DNA of 64,000 nt, taken from Paenibacillus etheri. Lineage in GTDB: Bacteria > Bacillota > Bacilli > Paenibacillales > Paenibacillaceae. Of the stretch, positions 1 through 8,877 are shown one piece after another. The notes under the pieces are model-generated. The model was not told where the DNA came from, made no database searches, and saw nothing but the letters and a program-made list of their open reading frames with translations. Where the stretch lies: positions 203,637 through 267,636 of the forward strand of contig NZ_LCZJ02000037.1 of the NCBI RefSeq assembly GCF_001012825.1, given 5' to 3'. Both the position numbers and the translations under genes were made by a program. The stretch's first letter is position 1, and each line of letters opens with the position of its first letter.

Positions 1-748
1 GCGCAGTGCGCGGCTCATGATCGCGCACCTCACGCTGTAACCCGGCGATATCCTCGCCGGGAATGTAAGGCGGGTTGGAGACGAGGATATCCGTCTCCAT
101 TCCCGCAAACGGCTCGAGCAGATCGCCGAGCCGAAAGTCCACGGCTGTGCCATTGCGCAACGCGTTGCGCTCGGCCACAGCCAAGGCCGCCGGCGAAATA
201 TCGCCGGCGTAGACCCGCCACGCCGGCGCTTCCGCCGCCAGCGTGACGGAGATCGCTCCGCTGCCGGCGCCGATGTCGACGGCGGTCAGCGGCCGTGCGA
301 CGCGTACGTTCTCTGCGCCGCACGCATGTTCCTGCCCCGCTGCTAGCGAAGCAGCGTCTTCTTCCTGCGCCGCTTCACTCGGCGCAACCGTGCCGTCCGG
401 CCAGAGCTCCGCACCGTACCGCAAAATCGCCTCGACCAGAAGCTCCGTCTCTGGCCGCGGGATCAGCACATCAGGCGTCACTTCAAAAGGACGCCCGTAG
501 AACTCTTGCTCACCGATGATATACTGCACCGGTTCGCCCATGCTCCGGCGGGTAACGCCCGCCTCCCATGCTTCCTTGACCGCAGCTGGAAAAGAATCCG
601 CCAGCGCCATATAATACGCCGCTCCGGACAAGCCAAGCACATGCTCCAGCAGTAATTGCGCACTGCGCTGCGGTTCATTACAACCGCTCTGGCTCAAAAA
701 AGAAGAAGCCTCCGCAAAGGCTTCCCGGATGCTTTTCACTTCCGACAT
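1..748 (-). CDS. prmC: Peptide chain release factor N5-glutamine methyltransferase, 3' end cut by window edge
   Basis: PrmC methylates the Gln of the GGQ motif of release factors, using S-adenosylmethionine. Reading the minus strand from 748 gives an open frame to the edge with the expected landmarks in order: an N-terminal helical domain, the PRPETE motif, the SAM-binding motif DIGAGSGAISV and the catalytic NPPY. ATG 748 starts the protein as MSEVKS; an in-frame TTG at 769 is an alternative. It follows prfA closely (prfA stops at 777), the usual prfA-prmC operon. Roughly 35 Ala/Glu-rich residues are inserted between PRPETE and the SAM motif, and the DNA there (about 1-480) is far richer in GC than prfA. 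Confidence 0.93.
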   Translation of the reverse strand, partial: MSEVKSIREAFAEASSFLSQSGCNEPQRSAQLLLEHVLGLSGAAYYMALADSFPAAVKEAWEAGVTRRSMGEPVQYIIGEQEFYGRPFEVTPDVLIPRPETELLVEAILRYGAELWPDGTVAPSEAAQEEDAASLAAGQEHACGAENVRVARPLTAVDIGAGSGAISVTLAAEAPAWRVYAGDISPAALAVAERNALRNGTAVDFRLGDLLEPFAGMETDILVSNPPYIPGEDIAGLQREVRDHEPRTA

Positions 749-776
749 GACAAATACGCCATCGTTCAAAGCATTA

Positions 777-1850
777 TTATCCATTGTCCATACTATCCAT
801 CAAATCAGCTTGTTCAGCAATTGAAAGAGCCGAAATAATTTCAGTGATTTCTCCGTTCATAACCTGCTCCAAACGGTGCAGCGTCAAGCCAATGCGATGG
901 TCTGTAACCCGGCTCTGCGGGAAGTTATACGTCCGGATACGTTCACTACGATCACCCGTACCTACTTTACTCTTCCGTTCACCAGCATACTTTGCTTCTT
1001 CTTCCTGCCGCTTCAAATCGGAGATACGGGCACGAAGCACTTGAAGCGCTTTTTCCTTATTGGAGTTCTGTGACTTACCGTCCTGACAAGTAGCAACGAT
1101 GCCCGTAGGTACATGGGTTACACGTACTGCAGACTTGGTCGTATTTACAGACTGTCCGCCTGCACCACTTGAACAGAAGGTATCCACACGAATATCTTTA
1201 TCATGAATTTCAATCTCAAATGCTTCAGCTTCCGGCATCACCGATACTGTAGAAGTAGAGGTATGAATACGTCCACCAGATTCAGTCGCTGGGATACGTT
1301 GTACGCGATGCGCACCACTCTCGTATTTCAGCTTACTGTATGCACCGCGGCCGTTAATAAGGAAGATTACCTCTTTAAATCCACCAAGGTCACTCGCGTT
1401 AACATCCATTAGCTCCACGCGCCAGCCTTGTGAATCCGCAAACCGGGTGTACATCCGATAAAGATCGGAAGCGAACAATGCTGCTTCATCTCCGCCCGCT
1501 GCACCACGAATTTCGACGATTACGTTCTTATCATCATTCGGGTCTTTAGGCAGTAGCAATACACGGATTTGCTCTTCCAGCTCTACCTGACGTTTGGAAA
1601 GGTCGTCAATTTCCATCTTGACCATTTCCTTCATCTCATCATCAAGCTTTTCGCCTTGCATCTGCTTAGCAGCTTCAAGCTCTTCCATTACATTCTTATA
1701 TTCAGTATACGCCTCAAAAGCAGGCTGTAGGTCTGATTGTTCTTTGGAATAATCCCTCAGTTTCTTACTGTCGTTTGCAACATCCGGATCACAAAGCAGT
1801 TCACTGAGCTTCTCATAGCGGTCCGCCAGGGATTGCAATCGGTCCAACAA
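777..1850 (-). CDS. prfA: Peptide chain release factor 1
   Basis: RF1 recognises UAA and UAG in the ribosomal A site and triggers peptidyl-tRNA hydrolysis. The 357-residue protein has the normal family length. The catalytic GGQ lies in [11 protein letters not shown], about two thirds along, and PATESGG carries the PxT-type tripeptide region that reads the stop codon. The start is TTG at 1850 (a second TTG follows at once), preceded by GGAGAGG about nine bases upstream. It is the first gene of a prfA-prmC unit reading to the left. Confidence 0.97.
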   Translation of the reverse strand: MLDRLQSLADRYEKLSELLCDPDVANDSKKLRDYSKEQSDLQPAFEAYTEYKNVMEELEAAKQMQGEKLDDEMKEMVKMEIDDLSKRQVELEEQIRVLLLPKDPNDDKNVIVEIRGAAGGDEAALFASDLYRMYTRFADSQGWRVELMDVNASDLGGFKEVIFLINGRGAYSKLKYESGAHRVQRIPATESGGRIHTSTSTVSVMPEAEAFEIEIHDKDIRVDTFCSSGAGGQSVNTTKSAVRVTHVPTGIVATCQDGKSQNSNKEKALQVLRARISDLKRQEEEAKYAGERKSKVGTGDRSERIRTYNFPQSRVTDHRIGLTLHRLEQVMNGEITEIISALSIAEQADLMDSMDNG

Positions 1851-2003
1851 GGGAATTCACCTCTCCTAGTTCAATTTCAAATTCGCAAATAAAGCGATTA
1901 AAACATATGTCATAAAAATAGATATACGACTTTATATTATACCAAAGATATTGTGAAATGGCTACAGTTCTGTACGCGTAAATACCTTAATAAATGACTT
2001 ATA

Positions 2004-2057
2004 TTTTAAAAAGGACCATCCCAGCAGTAGATACCCTCTACCGACTGAGATGACCCT
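2004..2057 (-). terminator. Rho-independent terminator of ychF
   Basis: On the minus strand, bases 2057-2012 form a long stem with a few G-U pairs. The outer arms are AGGGTCATCTCAG and CTGGGATGGTCCT, the inner stem is GTAGA/TCTAC, and TTTTTAAAAT follows. It lies just after the ychF stop codon. Confidence 0.8.
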
Positions 2058-2083
2058 CTTATCATTAGTACGCTTCAGTCCTC

Positions 2084-3184
2084 TTAAACGTTGAAACGGA
2101 AATGCATAACGTCGCCGTCTTGCACCAAATATTCCTTACCTTCAAGACGCAATTGACCACGTTCTTTCGCACCATTCATCGAACCAGCAGCCAAAAGATC
2201 TGCGTAAGCCACTACCTCAGCACGGATAAATCCACGTTCAAAATCCGTGTGAATTACACCCGCAGCGCCGGGTGCTTTAGTTCCCTTACGAATGGTCCAC
2301 GCACGAACTTCCTGAACGCCTGCCGTGAAATACGTATACAAGCCTAGCAGCTTGTAAGCCGCTTTGATCAAACGGTTCAGACCAGATTCTTCTAGCCCAA
2401 GTTCTTCTAGGAACATCGCTTTATCTTCGCCCTCAAGCTCGGCAATTTCAGCTTCTACTTTAGCACTGATCGGAACCACTTCAGCACCTTCAGTTGCTGC
2501 AAATTCACGAACCTGCTGCACATAAGGATTATTCTCAGCACTTGCTACTTCTTCTTCACTTACATTCGCTGCATACAGCACTGGCTTCAATGTTAACAAA
2601 TGAAGATCACGGATAATAACCTTCTCGTCATCGGACAATTCTATACTACGTGCAGGTTTATCTTCGTAGAGCACTTCTTTGACGCGTTCAAGCAGTTCAA
2701 CTTCTTGAGCGTATTTCTTGTCGCCGCCTTTGATGTTCTTACGGGAACGCTCAATCCGCTTCTCAATGCTTTCAATGTCAGCAAGAATCAGCTCCAAATT
2801 AATGGTCTGAATGTCGCTGATCGGATTTACTTTTCCATCCACGTGGGTAACGTTCTCATCTTCAAAGCAGCGAACCACATGGACGATAGCATCCACTTCA
2901 CGAATATGAGCTAGGAACTTATTGCCTAGACCCTCACCTTTACTTGCGCCGCGCACAAGACCAGCGATATCAACAAATTCAAAAGCAGTAGGTACGGTCT
3001 TGTTAGGCTGTACCAGCTCAGTCAGTTTATCAAGACGTTCGTCCGGAACTTCAACGACACCAACGTTAGGGTCAATCGTGCAAAAAGGGTAGTTTGCGGA
3101 TTCTGCTCCCGCTTGCGTTATCGCATTAAACAATGTGGATTTTCCTACGTTAGGAAGACCGACGATTCCAGCTTTCAAAGCCAT
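2084..3184 (-). CDS. ychF: Redox-regulated Obg-like ATPase YchF (OLA1 family)
   Basis: This is a translation-factor P-loop NTPase that binds ribosomes. In YchF the G4 motif departs from NKxD, which is why the family prefers ATP. The 366-residue protein shows the P-loop GLPNVGKST, the switch II segment [10 protein letters not shown], the altered G4 region (ANVSEEE), the central coiled-coil insertion and the C-terminal TGS-like domain ([16 protein letters not shown]). ATG 3184 is preceded by AGGAGTT. It appears to be a single-gene unit closed by the hairpin at 2004-2057. Confidence 0.97.
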   Translation of the reverse strand: MALKAGIVGLPNVGKSTLFNAITQAGAESANYPFCTIDPNVGVVEVPDERLDKLTELVQPNKTVPTAFEFVDIAGLVRGASKGEGLGNKFLAHIREVDAIVHVVRCFEDENVTHVDGKVNPISDIQTINLELILADIESIEKRIERSRKNIKGGDKKYAQEVELLERVKEVLYEDKPARSIELSDDEKVIIRDLHLLTLKPVLYAANVSEEEVASAENNPYVQQVREFAATEGAEVVPISAKVEAEIAELEGEDKAMFLEELGLEESGLNRLIKAAYKLLGLYTYFTAGVQEVRAWTIRKGTKAPGAAGVIHTDFERGFIRAEVVAYADLLAAGSMNGAKERGQLRLEGKEYLVQDGDVMHFRFNV

Positions 3185-3327
3185 TTATATGACAACTCCT
3201 ATTTTCAGCTAAATTGATCATCCGAATAAGTAATACGATCTAAACCATTATATATTAGAACATATTCTCCAGCAACACCGGATGTCATGCAGTTGTGTCA
3301 ATCCAGCCTTATCCAACCGCGCCCATT

Positions 3328-4068
3328 TCAATGGGATCTGGCAAGTTCCAATACCTTTTGCACCGCCGGCTGATCGAGTAAGGGCTTAGAAATATCTGGA
3401 TCAACCTCCACATCAGGAACTGTCTTCACTTCCTCATTGCAGCTTCCGTCAGAATTAAGACCCATCTGGAGGGAAAACCTAAATACATACCCACTATTCG
3501 GCAATGCAGCTATAAGCGGATCTATCCCTAGACCGTCACCACCAGTTCTTCCACCAACAACCGTAGCAAACCCGGTACCTTTGGCGAATGACGGCGAATC
3601 CTTCGGCGGATGAATATACAGAACTATCTACCAGCAAATAGATTTCCCCCTTGAATCCAACAGAATGATAAGGGGTTACGATATCAACATTTTTGTTATA
3701 GTTTTTAAACATTGTTGTTGCTTCTCGCGGTATTTTGGACAACCGCTCATCTTTTATGTTGGCAATAGGTTGTAACCCTTCTGTTAGCCGGCGTGACTGC
3801 ATAAAGGTCTCGGCATATTCACCGCCCCTATAAAGATAATATGTATTATAAGTAATAGGTTTATTAATCAGTTGAGGAACCATATTAATACGCCAGTAAG
3901 TGCTGTTCCCTCCGCCATTTCCACGGATGTCTAGAATTAGTGTTTTATAATCTTTTACTTCTATTAAAAAATCACGAATCTCAGAACTGTCCATCTTCAT
4001 AAGACTGCCATCAAAGCTTCGCGTACCTAGATACGCTATTTGATCAGGCTCTATAATGACCTTCCAAT
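3328..4068 (-). pseudogene. S41-family (C-terminal processing) peptidase remnant, 5' truncated and frameshifted
   Basis: Residues from about 4068 leftwards match the S41 peptidase core: the ILDIRGNGGG segment, then the nucleophile region LVDSSVYSSAEGFA. Right after AEGFAV the frame breaks. Reading one frame over continues the family pattern (FAKGTGFATVVGGRTGGDG) to a proper stop at 3328, so a single-base indel near 3590-3600 splits the gene. At the 5' side no signal peptide, PDZ-like region or start fits. The frame runs straight into the terminator of the upstream acetyltransferase, so the N-terminal part is missing. A sequencing error could explain the frameshift but not the missing N-terminus. 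Confidence 0.8.
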
Positions 4069-4092
4069 AAAAAAAGACCTCTTTCGAGGTCT
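4069..4092 (-). terminator. Rho-independent terminator of the GNAT gene
   Basis: On the minus strand AGACCTC-GAAA-GAGGTCT forms a perfect 7-bp stem with a GAAA loop, followed by a run of seven T. It starts 13 bases after the acetyltransferase stop and abuts the protease remnant. Confidence 0.9.
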
Positions 4093-4104
4093 CCACGGAT
4101 AGCA

Positions 4105-4578
4105 TTACAGATCTTTAGACATCGTAATGTCGGTTACGGTATATCCCATTTTTTTGTAGAGCTCAAATGCGCGATTGTTCTGACCGAAGACATGTAACCC
4201 AATTCTGGTGACTTTCATCTCACGGGCTTCTTCATCGAGTGCGATCATAGCCTGCTTGCCATAACCTTTGCTCTGATACGGTTCAAAAATGTAGAAGTCA
4301 TAAATGAAAGCCTCTCGACCACCCCGACCTTCACTTACATTAAACCAAATATATCCCACCTGGATATCACTACTTATCTCTACTATAGAATATAGATAAG
4401 CGCCATCCGTGTTCAACCCTTTGGGCAGAGACTGTGTTATGGCTTCCTCTGATAGCTTCATCGCGATTTCAGGATCCCAAGCGCCAGCTTTAATCTTATC
4501 TTCAGCGTAATCACGAGTAGCTTGACCTAAGAAAAATTGAAAAGCAGATTCATCCATATGGACCAGTTTAATCATCAT
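4105..4578 (-). CDS. GNAT-family N-acetyltransferase
   Basis: This 157-residue protein has the GNAT fold signature. Motif A reads PYQSKGYGKQAM (Q/R-x-x-G-x-G/A, acetyl-CoA pyrophosphate binding), preceded by beta strand IYDFYIFE and followed by GLHVFGQNNRAFELYKKMGY (motif B: Asn and Tyr of late GNAT strands). The N-terminal half is helical and variable, so the acceptor substrate cannot be deduced. Start ATG 4578 (an adjacent ATG follows) has GAGGAAGTG upstream. It stands alone and ends in a strong terminator. Confidence 0.9.
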   Translation of the reverse strand: MMIKLVHMDESAFQFFLGQATRDYAEDKIKAGAWDPEIAMKLSEEAITQSLPKGLNTDGAYLYSIVEISSDIQVGYIWFNVSEGRGGREAFIYDFYIFEPYQSKGYGKQAMIALDEEAREMKVTRIGLHVFGQNNRAFELYKKMGYTVTDITMSKDL

Positions 4579-4616
4579 CTTTATTCACTTCCTCGCTTCT
4601 ATATTTATCACATACT

Positions 4617-5756
4617 TTATTTACGTATTAAACGGCAAGTCCCACGTAAAGTTGCTAAATCGGGAGCACCGATGCCGAACATCGCTATCTTAAGCTCCAG
4701 CTCTACCTGAGCCAGTGCAGATTCGAGCGCCTCTTCAGAATCTACTGCCGGCCCTAACAGATTGCGTCCAAAGCCTGCTAAATCAGCACCGAGGGCCAAT
4801 GCTTTTGCCGCATCCACACCATGCTTCAGGCCGCCGCTGCCAATCAAAGCACCCTTCGGGGAGACTGCACGTACCTCTGCAATGCAGTCAGCGGTTGGAG
4901 TGCCCCAGTCCGCGAAAGCCTCAGCCGCTGCGCGCCGTATAGGGTCTCTACTCCGAAACTTCTCCACCTGACTCCAAGAGGTTCCTCCTGCACCCGCCAC
5001 ATCTACAAAAGCTACCCCTGCATTATAAAGACATGCTGCTGTATCTCCGTCAATGCCCCAGCCGACTTCTTTTACACCTACAGGAACCTCAAGTGCACGG
5101 CATACTTTCTCTATCTGTGATAGCAAGGACGCAAAACCAGTATTCCCTTCTGGTTGGAAGACCTCTTGAAGACCATTGAGATGCAGTACAAGAAAATCCG
5201 CACCAGCAATATCCACAGCTCGGCGACATTCCTCCACTCCGAAGCCATAAGACAGCTGTACGGCGCCAATATTAGCAATAATCGGAATATCAGGCGCTTT
5301 GTCCCGTACATAAAAGGTTTCGGTTAGCTCAGAACGCTCCACCGCCGCCCGCACAGAACCAACACCCAGCGCCCATCCACGACGCTGCGCTGCTTCTGCC
5401 AGCCGAGCATTAATAGCTCCGGTAGCTGCACTGCCGCCTGTCATCGAGCTGATCAGCAGCGGTGTACGCAGCTCACGTTCCAGGAACGTAGTCTGCAATG
5501 ATATATCATCGAAATTCAGCTCTGGAAGAGCATTATGCCGAAATCGATAATGTTCAAACCCCGTAGTTACACCGACGCCACCGACTTCTTCATTTAAACA
5601 AAGGCGTACATGTTCTATTTTGCGTTCACCTGTTCTTGATGCAGGCAATAAAGACTTTTTGTCTGAAACCTCTACAATTGGTAGGCCATTGCCATGATCC
5701 GCGCCAGACTGCCTACTCGCATCATATGGTACGGCCTCTTCTGGCGTATGATTCAT
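4617..5756 (-). CDS. fni: Type 2 isopentenyl-diphosphate delta-isomerase
   Basis: This FMN- and NAD(P)H-dependent enzyme interconverts isopentenyl and dimethylallyl diphosphate for isoprenoid synthesis. The 379-residue sequence contains RKIEHVRLCLNE near the N-terminus, the SSMTGG flavin-phosphate region, the substrate loop NIGAVQL, VGVKEVGWGI, the DVAGAGGTSW motif and the C-terminal GSGGLKHGVDAAKALALGA typical of Fni. The start ATG 5756 has AGGAGGAACGGAGC upstream. It is unrelated to the flanking genes and transcribed leftwards. Confidence 0.95.
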   Translation of the reverse strand: MNHTPEEAVPYDASRQSGADHGNGLPIVEVSDKKSLLPASRTGERKIEHVRLCLNEEVGGVGVTTGFEHYRFRHNALPELNFDDISLQTTFLERELRTPLLISSMTGGSAATGAINARLAEAAQRRGWALGVGSVRAAVERSELTETFYVRDKAPDIPIIANIGAVQLSYGFGVEECRRAVDIAGADFLVLHLNGLQEVFQPEGNTGFASLLSQIEKVCRALEVPVGVKEVGWGIDGDTAACLYNAGVAFVDVAGAGGTSWSQVEKFRSRDPIRRAAAEAFADWGTPTADCIAEVRAVSPKGALIGSGGLKHGVDAAKALALGADLAGFGRNLLGPAVDSEEALESALAQVELELKIAMFGIGAPDLATLRGTCRLIRK

Positions 5757-5810
5757 GCTCCGTTCCTCCTATTCCTAAACTGCACTTATTATAACATATC
5801 CCTACAGGTC

Positions 5811-6053
5811 AATTTACAATATGAGGTTAGCGAATTACCCAGGCTGCTCTTTATCGCCAAACAAACCGGCAGCTCCACCATTCTTGGTGGTTCTACCAAT
5901 TTCACCATACGCAATCTAGATGACTACAATCTGGAGAATGATCTGTGGATTTCTATGAAGCGAGATCAGCCGCTGTTCACAGACATGGAAGCCTACTTTA
6001 ATCGGCTATGGATTAACGAGCTGCAGACCAACCTGGGCTTTACTACTTTTTAA
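5811..6053 (+). pseudogene. Remnant of a phospholipase-D-like protein (C-terminal part only)
   Basis: The plus-strand frame ending at 6053 carries a stretch resembling the C-terminal half of a PLD-like domain: FIAKQTGSSTILGGSTNF followed by RNLDDYNLENDLW and a terminal FNRLW helix. In intact proteins a segment like this follows the HxK of the HKD motif. Here the first ~40 codons of the open frame are antisense to fni and not family-like, no His-x-Lys is present and no ribosome binding site fits. It looks like the stump of a larger gene. The similarity is judged by eye. Confidence 0.5.
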
Positions 6054-6055
6054 AC

Positions 6056-6096
6056 AAAAACCACCGCAGAGAAGGCAGCACCCTCCGCGGTGGTTT
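6056..6096 (-). terminator. Bidirectional terminator between the PLD remnant and cls
   Basis: Arms CCACCGC (6061-6067) and GCGGTGG (6087-6093) pair around a 19-base loop. The minus strand continues into TTTTTG, ending cls; the plus strand has a shorter TTT run. Confidence 0.85.
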
Positions 6097-6110
6097 AATC
6101 TGTAATGAAG

Positions 6111-7619
6111 TTATAGCAGTGGAGACATTAATCTGGCGGCAGATTCCAGTATACGTACCACCATGCGTTTATTCATAAAGGTCTCATGCACAATCTGAGT
6201 GGTGGACAATAAATCCCGTTCAAAATCAGCAACGATGCGTGTAACACTCTCTGTCTGAAGCAGCAATGCGTTTACCTCAAAGTTAAGATGGAAGCTCCGC
6301 ATGTCCATGTTTGCTGTACCAATAGTCGCTATTTCACCATCCACGATTAACAGCTTAGAGTGTATAAAGCCCTTCTCGTATTCATAAATCTTCACTCCAG
6401 CCTCCAGCAATGCCGGGAAATAGGAGTGCGAAGCCAGAAACGGAATCCATTTATCCGGTTTAGCAGGGAATAACAAACGAACATCTAGACCAGATATAGC
6501 CGCTACACGTATCGCAGTCAGAATATCCTCATCCGGAATGAAATACGGGCTGGCAATCCATACTGATTTCTCAGCTGAGGTAATCATAGAGAAGAATATA
6601 TTTTTGAGTGCACGGCGTTCATTGTCCGGTCCACTCGCAATAATCTGTACTGCTCCGTCCCCTGTCATAAAGTGTAGTTGTGGTGTGAGATAATCCTGCT
6701 CCAGTATTTTTTCACCTGTAGTATGCATCCAATCTTGTAAGAAGATGATTTGCATCGTCCGCACCGCTTCGCCTCTAACCAACATATGAGTATCACGCCA
6801 GAATCCATAAGTTTTGCTGCGACTTAGATATTCATCGCCCACATTGAGTCCACCCATGAACCCGACATCACCGTCGATGACGACGATTTTTCGGTGATTC
6901 CGGTAATTGACCCGGCTAGAGAAAAAGGAGGTGGAATTACCGTACGAAGCCACCTGTACTCCAGCATCAACCATCTCTTTCAAAAAGGCTCTAGAAAGCT
7001 GAAAACTACCTACAGCATCATACATAAATCGGACCGACACTCCCGCACGTGCCTTTGCGATCAGAATCTGTTGAATACGCGTTCCAATGTGATCTGCACG
7101 GAAGATGTAATACTCCATATGTATATGGTGCTTCGCTTGTCGCAGCTCTAGCAGTAATGTCCCAAACGTCTCTTCACCATTGGTGAGGATACGTGTCTCT
7201 GAAGCAAAGGAAATAGGAGTACGTGCTAAAGTCTTAGATAATAACAGTAGTTTTTGGCGCGAGGGGTCAAAAACCGACCAATCTTGATGCGTACGCAAAG
7301 CGTCATTCTCAATCCGCTCATAAGCCATAAGATCTCGTTGTGCTTTTTTATCATATTTACGACGTTTAAATACATTCTGTCCAAATAGAAAATAAAAGAC
7401 CAGACCGAGCACAGGGATCAACGCAAGCAAAAGAATCCAAGACATCGTAGTTGAAGGATTACGGTTCTCCATAAAAATAGCCAAGCTAATCGAAATGACG
7501 GTCAGTGTAGAGAAAATACTAATAATCGTTCCAGCAGTACTCCCAAAAATACCAAAGCCAAAATAATAAAATGCTATGAAAGCCCCAATAATAATTATAG
7601 ATTGAAGTCCTCTTCTCAT
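6111..7619 (-). CDS. cls: Cardiolipin synthase
   Basis: The enzyme transfers a phosphatidyl group between two phosphatidylglycerols to make cardiolipin in the membrane. The sequence has two N-terminal transmembrane helices (residues about 5-60) and two HKD catalytic motifs, NYRNHRKIVVIDG and FIHSKLLIVDG, with downstream GGLNVGDEY and GTANMDMRSF. I choose ATG 7619 (MRRGLQS, 502 residues), which has AAGGTAGG at the right distance. A longer frame from 7664 adds 15 Cys/Trp-rich residues with no convincing RBS. It ends in the terminator at 6056-6096. Confidence 0.93.
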   Translation of the reverse strand: MRRGLQSIIIIGAFIAFYYFGFGIFGSTAGTIISIFSTLTVISISLAIFMENRNPSTTMSWILLLALIPVLGLVFYFLFGQNVFKRRKYDKKAQRDLMAYERIENDALRTHQDWSVFDPSRQKLLLLSKTLARTPISFASETRILTNGEETFGTLLLELRQAKHHIHMEYYIFRADHIGTRIQQILIAKARAGVSVRFMYDAVGSFQLSRAFLKEMVDAGVQVASYGNSTSFFSSRVNYRNHRKIVVIDGDVGFMGGLNVGDEYLSRSKTYGFWRDTHMLVRGEAVRTMQIIFLQDWMHTTGEKILEQDYLTPQLHFMTGDGAVQIIASGPDNERRALKNIFFSMITSAEKSVWIASPYFIPDEDILTAIRVAAISGLDVRLLFPAKPDKWIPFLASHSYFPALLEAGVKIYEYEKGFIHSKLLIVDGEIATIGTANMDMRSFHLNFEVNALLLQTESVTRIVADFERDLLSTTQIVHETFMNKRMVVRILESAARLMSPLL

Positions 7620-7757
7620 ATTGTACCTACCTTCTTTTTCATACAAGCAACACCAAAATGACACATTTATATATTACATGAAGAACCTATTTCTTCCTAG
7701 ACAATTACTGTGTAAAAATCTATTTACAACAAAACTGTAACCCTTCTGTTCTGAAAT

Positions 7758-7806
7758 TTGTAATGGCAGGATGGATCGAATATAATTATTTTGACCAATT
7801 AGTCAA
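7758..7806 (+). promoter_or_regulatory. Promoter and palindromic operator of the TetR/RND unit
   Basis: TTGTAA (7758-7763), a 17-base spacer and TATAAT (7781-7786) form a good vegetative promoter. Starting four bases after the -10 box, 7791-7806 reads TTGACcAATTaGTCAA, a 16-bp palindrome with one mismatched pair, sitting at the expected start point. Its position and symmetry fit autorepression by the adjacent TetR protein. This is inferred from position. Confidence 0.7.
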
Positions 7807-7845
7807 TTATAGAACTCAGTAGTCAGAAAGGAGGATATCCCCCCA

Positions 7846-8763
7846 ATGAGTGATAAAACTATGGACAAACAGGAACAGATTATTAAGATTGCCATGCAGT
7901 TATTCGCTGTGAAAGGCTCTTCTTCCACGTCCATGCAAGAGATCGCCGAATTATGCGGAATTTCTAAGGGAAGCTTGTATCTAGTATTCAAATCTAAAGA
8001 AGAACTGGAACGCAGTATTTTCCTCTATTGTTACCGAATGATTCGTGATCCCTTATTACGTGAAGAACAAGAAACCCAAAGAACACCACGTGAGAAGCTT
8101 AGGAATCAAATAGAAATTCTGCTGAGCCATGTATACGAATTACGTGAGTTCTTACAGCGTCAAATTCAGGAAGTGGCCGGAAAAGGATTTGATACTGAAG
8201 TGCCGGAATGGCTGCGTAGAAACAATGCTTCCTTCTTACGCTGGTTTCAGGTGAAGATGGAGACCCTTTATGGAAAAGAGATCGTTCCCTATACCGGAGA
8301 TTTATGTATTGTAGGTCATGGGCTAATCAAATCATATATTGCGGTTATTTTTCGTCAGGATACCCATTTGTCCCTTGCCGTTATGGCTGATCATCTAATG
8401 AATCTATTGGATATTATTGTATCTGGTCTTCTTACAAGTAAGCAGGCTCCACTTATCAACTCTACGATTCTGGCAAGCTGGATGGAGGAGAATGAGGAGA
8501 GCAAGCGCAAGAATCCACTACAGATCATTAAGGACATGAAGACTGTGGTCAGTAAATTAGATAGCATAGAACCCGAGGAGTCAGCCGATTTGCTGGAATC
8601 ACTCAACATTCTAGAAGGCGAAGTGCTCTTACCACACCCACGCAAAGCAATCATACAGGGGATGTTGTCCAACCTCCAATCCTGCTCAGAGCTCACTAAA
8701 CCATTGGAAGATTTGAGGAAGCTGGTTTCCTCTTTCTCAAATCATTCATGCGTATTTCGTTAA
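7846..8763 (+). CDS. TetR/AcrR-family transcriptional regulator
   Basis: The N-terminal 50 residues are a typical TetR helix-turn-helix: QIIKIAMQLFAVKGSSSTSM, then IAELCGISKGSLYLVFKSKEEL. At 305 residues it is about 100 longer than most family members. The extra C-terminal part is helical with several Glu/Lys-rich stretches. AAAGGAGGATATCC precedes ATG 7846. It lies 114 bases ahead of the RND pump on the same strand, behind a promoter with a palindromic operator, so it most likely represses the pump unit until a ligand binds. The ligand cannot be read from sequence. Confidence 0.92.
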   Translation: MSDKTMDKQEQIIKIAMQLFAVKGSSSTSMQEIAELCGISKGSLYLVFKSKEELERSIFLYCYRMIRDPLLREEQETQRTPREKLRNQIEILLSHVYELREFLQRQIQEVAGKGFDTEVPEWLRRNNASFLRWFQVKMETLYGKEIVPYTGDLCIVGHGLIKSYIAVIFRQDTHLSLAVMADHLMNLLDIIVSGLLTSKQAPLINSTILASWMEENEESKRKNPLQIIKDMKTVVSKLDSIEPEESADLLESLNILEGEVLLPHPRKAIIQGMLSNLQSCSELTKPLEDLRKLVSSFSNHSCVFR

Positions 8764-8877
8764 TTGCTCTATAAAGAGTTCGTGAGAGAGAAGAACATGG
8801 ATAGCGAGTATTATTAATTTTCAAAATGGCGTCCTATTTCGTAAAGAAAAGGCCCGAGAGGAGCAGAAACAAAACTT

